From positions 35,374,604-35,438,603 of the forward strand of contig NC_067129.1 in the NCBI RefSeq assembly GCF_021347895.1: a stretch of DNA of 64,000 nucleotides, given 5' to 3'. Shown here in pieces: positions 57,965 through 64,000 of this stretch. The stretch is from Acanthochromis polyacanthus (taxonomy: Eukaryota; Chordata; Actinopteri; Pomacentridae). Numbering within the stretch: the first letter of the stretch is position 1; each line of letters opens with the position of its first letter. Below the pieces are notes generated by a model. The model made no database searches, had not been told where the DNA came from, and worked only from the letters and a program-made list of their open reading frames with translations. The translations under genes were made by a program, and so were the position numbers.

Positions 57965-58966
57965 AGAGAAACCCGTTGCGCTTCAGTGTCCTGCCCGCGG
58001 GACACTTTGAGATCTGCATAAGCATTGTAATAAATGTCTGAAGCTGCAAACTCGATGATAGAAACACTATACACCCATGGAAAGCTTAGATTCTCATGAA
58101 TCCGCCGGTATAAACCACTTTCAGATGTGATTACCATAGCGGGTAATATAAACACATTTTTCCAACAAACAACAAATCACATAAATGTGCACAACTCACC
58201 TTGACGGCTCATAAACGCTCATAACTGGTCAAAGATGAAAATATTCCACAAAAAACGGCCATAATCCAAGCTAGGCATCCAGACAAAACAAGCCAGTATA
58301 ATATTTTGTCCAAAACATATCTTGAAATCAGTAAATAATCCACAAATAGCTCACGCACATCGCGATGCGCGCTCCGTGCTCTCTACATTTCTCTTCATAT
58401 CTTTCTGTAAGCTTATGTGGCGTATTATTTTTACCGAAATACTGCTCAAAATGGCGGCTGAAGTCTAACCTTTTGTTTGAGATCGCATTTCAACCAATCA
58501 AGTGACTCTGGTGGGCCTTCCTGAGCCTAACAGCCAACCGTCGTCGCTGGTGACAGATTTGGACGGGACTTGTTTCCCTAGTAACTCTGAGCAAATCACG
58601 TCGGAGGAAACTTTTGACTGACAGGCCTTGTAAACAGCCTGGTTTAGCAAGGTTCTGTGAATTTTCACACCTCTCCCCCCTCCCCTGCTGCTCTGTGTGT
58701 CTGCAGCTGGGAGCACAGTGAGTGTCCCACTGGAGTGCTCCTCACTGCAGCTGATTATTAACTGTTTTTGAATTGTTTGAGTTTTTGGAGTGAAAATAAC
58801 TTCAAAACGGACTGAAAACACAAATATACCATTGTGCCCAGGGTGTGCAGAGGGTGTACAGAGGGTGTACAAAAATGTACAACGCCTGTGCATATTTCTA
58901 CAAATACATGTGTGAAACACTCATTTCTTGTAGTATTGCTCTGAAATTTTGACCTGAACTACACTG
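57965..58966 (-). mobile_element. Element C, copy 2
   Basis: The minus strand matches 20483-21250 and then 26211-26419 of copy 1, including the roughly 55 bp lost there (about 58190-58240). It contains a YY1-like CAAAATGGCGGC (58447-58458), a CCAAT-type site (58493-58497) and the shared weak frame 58920-58498. It resembles the promoter end of a larger transposon, but no terminal inverted repeat or duplication was found. Confidence 0.6.
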
Positions 58967-59460
58967 TAAAAAGAATTTATTTGAACCAACTTTAAAAAGT
59001 GTTTCAATTGATAACAACTAATATAATAAGTATTTTTAACTTATTTCTTTAGGTTGTACCAAACTTATATTTTTAGTCGGATTAAAGCAAAAAAATTTCA
59101 GTCATTATTTTCTTTTATATTACTTTATTTTAACTTAAAAAGATGTATAAAACCTACTTAATAATTTCAGAAAATTACACTTTAAACTCAACTGTATTCT
59201 AAAGTAAAATTTTACACAAAAACAACTTATTTTTTTGTCCTTTTTTCTCTCAAAACCATTGTACATTCTAATGCACATTTTTACTTTAATTCAAGTTAAA
59301 TTTTTCTGATTTCACTACTATAAATATTGTCACATCTCAATTCAAACTTTTACATTAGATCACCTATTTTCCAAGTTTGTCTGCCAATTATATAATACAT
59401 ATGTTTATGTTATTTCATTTTAAAGAATGGTAGTTAAAGAAAATAGGCATCAACAGTTCT
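58967..59460. repeat. AT-rich repeat starting CACTGTAAAAAG
   Basis: ACACTGTAAAAAGAATTTATTTG is a start I know from frequent non-autonomous fish repeats. The matching other end (CTTTTTACAGTG) is not found downstream, so boundaries are open. Confidence 0.35.
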
Positions 59461-59468
59461 CTAAACCA

Positions 59469-59560
59469 GTGGTGCTCAAACTGTGGTTATGTGTGAGTAC
59501 TAAACTGGTGGTACTTAGGCTTTTTCAGGTGGTACTTAATCATTTCCATTTTTGACCTTT
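59469..59560 (+). mobile_element. hAT-like MITE end fragment
   Basis: CAGTGGTGCTCAAACTGTGG followed by GGTGGTACTTAG is the start of a common hAT-derived fish MITE. The opposite end is not seen. Confidence 0.5.
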
Positions 59561-59954
59561 ACTTTGATAGTTTTGGGCATTTTATTTTGATCTGGCACAG
59601 AAAAAAAAAACACTTGGCAGAACACGGTTTGAACCAGAGACATTCTAACAGTATAAACATCTATGTGTACTAATGATGTGAAGCTGTAAAATAAAGGTCG
59701 TAGCTGCAGAAAATCGTTTGACAGTAATGTCACATTCATTTATTTTTCCTCAGAACACTCTGAAAGGTAGAACACAGTGTGTAAGTTCTTGCTCACACTT
59801 TTTCCATTAATACAAAACATGCTTGTAATGACCAGTATATTTTAGTAAAATATCAAAGACATTCAGAGAACTAATCTAACCTGTTTGAATCTCAATTGCT
59901 GTTTTGAGTTGTGGTCTCCATGGAAACGTGCCTGTAATTAACTATCTATAAGAG

Positions 59955-60600
59955 AAAAACAGGAGACTTTTGTCCTGTTCTGGAGGACTATAAAGTGCTT
60001 ATTTTTCAAACTTCTTAAACACTCAGCTTTATAAAACTTTCAAACTTTTAAAACACTGATTGCACCAAGATAAAGACAAGCGTAAGATGACCATTAATCT
60101 GAATTTAGCCATTTCTAAAGAGCATATGCACTTTTGACAAAATTGTATGAAAATATAGCTTCATAAAAAAATAAAGATGAGTTCTAGCAGATAACCAAAA
60201 GAAAAACCAGTCTTTGTCTCATTTGGTTCAGAGATGTATAGCATCAGAAAAAACATTTTCATTTAAAAATAAACAAAACAGGAGACTTCGACTTCTTCCC
60301 AGTTGTGTTCTGAAAGATTATAAAGTGCTTTTTTAAAAACTTCTTAAACACTGTCAACTTTATAAAACTTGTATAACAGTGAACACAACACAAAAAGAGG
60401 CTAAGGATCAAGGATTAATCTGCACTTTGCAGTTTTCCTAAGATCGCATGAACTTTTGGGGACATCTTCTGCGAATCTAGCTCCATAAAGACTTTCTGGA
60501 AAACCTCAAAAGTGTAATGGAGGCTTTTAGGGTAAGCAAGATTGAGAATGTAGATCAAACCGAACAGTAATGCACAAGCAGATCAGACTGAGCTGAGTCC
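59955..60600. repeat. Old tandem duplication, offset about 318 bp
   Basis: AAAACAGGAGACTT...TATAAAGTGCTT...AACTTCTTAAACACT at 59956 recurs at 60274 with many substitutions. Later blocks (ATTAATCTG, ATAGCTTCATAAA/CTAGCTCCATAAA) keep the same offset. There is no gene in it. Confidence 0.7.
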
Positions 60601-60632
60601 ATGCAAGACTGAACTTAAAGGATGAACTTGCT

Positions 60633-60949
60633 ATGAGAGAAGAGGCTTCGACCTTGGAGCAGTGGATCTCCTGCGCCCTGAAGTTGGATAGCCGTCTGCG
60701 AGAAAGACAACGGGAGAGGCGGGTCCGCTCCGGTTCTGGCTCTCCCGTTCACCGGCCCACGCCCAAGTTGGCCCCCTCTTCTCCCCCCGCCTCTGATCCT
60801 GAATCCATGCAGTTAGGACGGGCCAAACTAACGCCAGAGGAAAGACAACATCACCGAGAGGCCCGCTTATGTATGTACTGTGGGAAATCTGGACATTTTA
60901 TTGCTTCCTGCCCCAAGCTACCGCCAAAAAGCACAGCTAACCAGTGAAC
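60633..60949 (+). pseudogene. Gypsy gag C-terminus with zinc knuckle
   Basis: A 104-codon frame with an Arg/Glu-rich helix (LRERQRERR), a Ser/Pro linker and one CX2CX4HX4C knuckle (CMYCGKSGHFIASC, residues 80-93), which binds the element's RNA. The N-terminal capsid part is missing; the frame is also open slightly upstream (LKDELAMREE). It ends in TGA just before protease in another frame. Confidence 0.88.
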
Positions 60950-61405
60950 GGAGGGATCCTGGTGAGCCATACTTCAACCTCTCCTCTGCCACGCTTTCTG
61001 CTGGAAACTCTACTTCATTGGGGTTCTGTTTCCCTGCTGGTCTCGGTCTTGGTGGATTCTGGAGCTGAGGAGTGTCTTTTGGACTTTGAATTGGTAAGAC
61101 AATTAAAGATTCCTACAGTTCCCTTAACTCAGCCCTTAGTTGTTCGCTTCTTAAATGGCCTCCATTTAGCTAAAGTTTCAAAAAAGACTGTACCTTTAGA
61201 TCTTTGCCTAGCAGGAAATCATAGAGAAAGACTTGCATTTTGCGTCTTAGATCATTCAGATCCCCCTCTAGTGTTAGGACTTCCGTGGCTGAGATTGCGT
61301 AACCCCCAATTAGACTGGCAATCAGGGAAAATAATCTCCTGGAGTCCAGCCTGTCACCAAAGCTGTTTGTTGTCGGCTTTATCATCCTCTGTCCGAGCGT
61401 CCTAA
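60944..61405 (+). pseudogene. Gypsy protease
   Basis: Retropepsin-type aspartic protease. The active-site triad is DSG in VSVLVDSGAEECLLDFEL (residues 38-40). The flap and second conserved segment are in VLDHSDPPLVLGLPWLRLRNP. It processes the polyprotein in active elements. The frame overlaps the gag end by a few bases and stops at 61405, where a frame change leads into reverse transcriptase. Confidence 0.88.
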
Positions 61406-62959
61406 AGATTCCGAGCCCATCAATTTGGAATCAGTACCTGCACAGTATCATGACCTAGCCCCAGTTTTTAGCAAAGACCGTGCACTGTCTTTACCACCTC
61501 ATAGGCCCTACGACTGCACTATTGAACTTCTAAAGGATGCATCTCTGCCAACAAGTCGATTATACAACCTCTCTAAGCCTGAACAAACAGCCATGGAGAC
61601 CTATATTCGGGAGTCCCTTAATGTGGGAATTAAATGTCCCTCTTCGTCCCCTGTAGGTGCAGGATTCTTTTTTGTTGACAAAAGGGACAAGACTCTTCGT
61701 CCCTGCATAGATTTCCGAGGATTGAATGCTATTACCATTAAGAACTCTTATCCTCTGCCATTGTTGAACTCCGCTTTCACCCCCTACAAGGCGCGACTAT
61801 CTTTACGAAGTTGGATTTAAGAAATGCCTACCACCTAATCCGGATTTGCGAGGGGGACGAGTGGAAAACGGCTTTCAACACCCCGTTAGGGCATTTTGAG
61901 TATTTAGCTATGCCTTTCGGCCTCACCAACGTTTTTCAAAACCTTATAAATGATGTACTCAGAGACATGTTAAATCATTTTGTCTTCGTGTATCTAGATG
62001 ACATTCTCATCTACTCTCGTTTCTTGGAGGAACACATTGGACACATACGGCAGGTCTGGGAGAGGTTACTCAAGAATCGTCTATTTGTTAAACCTGAGAA
62101 ATGTGAGTTCCATGCTACTACCATCTCATTCTTAGGTTTCGTTATTTCCCAAGGAGAAATTAGGATGGACCCAGGGAAACTTTCTGCTGTTCAGGACTGG
62201 CCGGTTCCTGAGAACCGAAAACAGCTCCAGCGCTTCTTGGGTTTTGTAAACTTTTATCGACGTTTCATTAGAAACTATAGTAGGGTTGCTGCCCCTCTCA
62301 CGGCTCTCACTTCCACTGCTCGACTATTTCTCTCGACTAAAGAGGCTGAGCAGTCCTTCCAGGAATTAAAGGAGCATTTTACCTCAGCCCCTATCCTTAT
62401 CCAGCCGGACCCCTCGTTACAGTTTGTTGTGGAGGTAGACACCTCAGACTCCGGAGTTGGCGCAGTCCTCTCCCAGCACTCCACCCATGACCAGAAATTA
62501 CATCCATGTGCCACCTTCTCTCGACGTCTAACTTCCTCCGAGCGTAATTGTGACGTGGCAAACAGAGAGTTGCTAGCTGTAAAGTTGGCATTGGAGGAAT
62601 GGAGACATTGGCTAGAGGGCACTGAACAACCTTTTGTAGAATGGACCGACTACAAAACCCTAGAGTACATCAAATCAGCCAAACGCCTGAACTCACGTCA
62701 GGCCCGATGGACCCTGTTTTTCGAGAGGTTTAACTTCACCCTGTCTTATCGTCCCGGCTCCCGTAATATAAAACCTGATGCTTTGTCTCGACAGTTTACC
62801 TGCTTTGACGAACCTAAGACCCCCGAGACCATCCTTCCGAACTCCTGCTTGGTAGCCACCTTGACTTGGCAAATAGAGGCTGCGGTCCGAGAGGCACTTC
62901 AATACCAGCCAGATCCAGGTAACAGCCCTGCTAACCATTTATTTGTGCCTGATCCTGTA

Positions 62960-64000
<1,041 letters not shown>

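Overview
The window reads as repeat-dense intergenic DNA of a teleost fish. The evidence is the repeat families present: L2-type and Tx1/L1-type LINEs, Rex1-like LINE tails, Tc1 elements with about 200-bp terminal inverted repeats (TIRs), hAT elements and a tRNA-headed SINE, alongside Ty3/gypsy LTR elements. Family names come from motif recognition, not from a database search. I find no intact host gene. The only host-derived coding traces are a broken fragment of an inward-rectifier potassium channel (GIRK1/kcnj3-like, 44748-44963) and a decayed coiled-coil/membrane-segment gene fragment (about 16.7-18.2 kb).

Layout. 1-286 is the end of an LTR. 981-3869 is a complete non-autonomous LTR element with 5-bp target duplications. 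4888-16362 is one deep nest: a SINE is split by an L2 LINE, which is split by a large TIR element (copy A, 5580-13177) and by a Tc1 element. Copy A contains a hAT element, which contains a 5'-truncated L1. 16.4-20.4 kb holds the coiled-coil fragment and a Rex1-like tail. 20483-26419 is a repeat here called element C, split by an L1, which is split by another Tc1. 28.1-42.4 kb is a near full-length L1 on the minus strand: ORF1 is intact, ORF2 is broken, and the 3' UTR is long and G-rich. Its ORF2 is interrupted by copy B (34187-39760) of the same large TIR element. 43.8-45.9 kb has remnants of a Tc1, the kcnj3 fragment and a hAT. 47043-48646 is a solo LTR with a second, collapsed LTR element inside it. 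48.8-57.2 kb is a gypsy element split by an L2 that is itself split by a solo LTR. 57.7-59.0 kb is a second, inverted copy of element C. 60.6-64.0 kb is another gypsy pol region running off the window.

The most interesting item is the large TIR element with ends CCCACCGA(A/G)CA, present twice in opposite orientation. It makes a 2-bp target duplication. Copy B sits inside an L1 ORF2 whose frame is restored by removing the element plus one 2-bp copy. It has a 196-bp tandem array at one end, a 149-bp array at the other, and many TAGACGTCTA-type palindromes. Between the arrays lies a promoter-like segment and, in copy B, an eight-exon gene whose splice sites and intron phases are mutually consistent (267 codons). 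I recognise no transposase and no known domain in it, so the element is probably mobilised in trans and its gene product is unidentified. Copy A is an internally deleted derivative.
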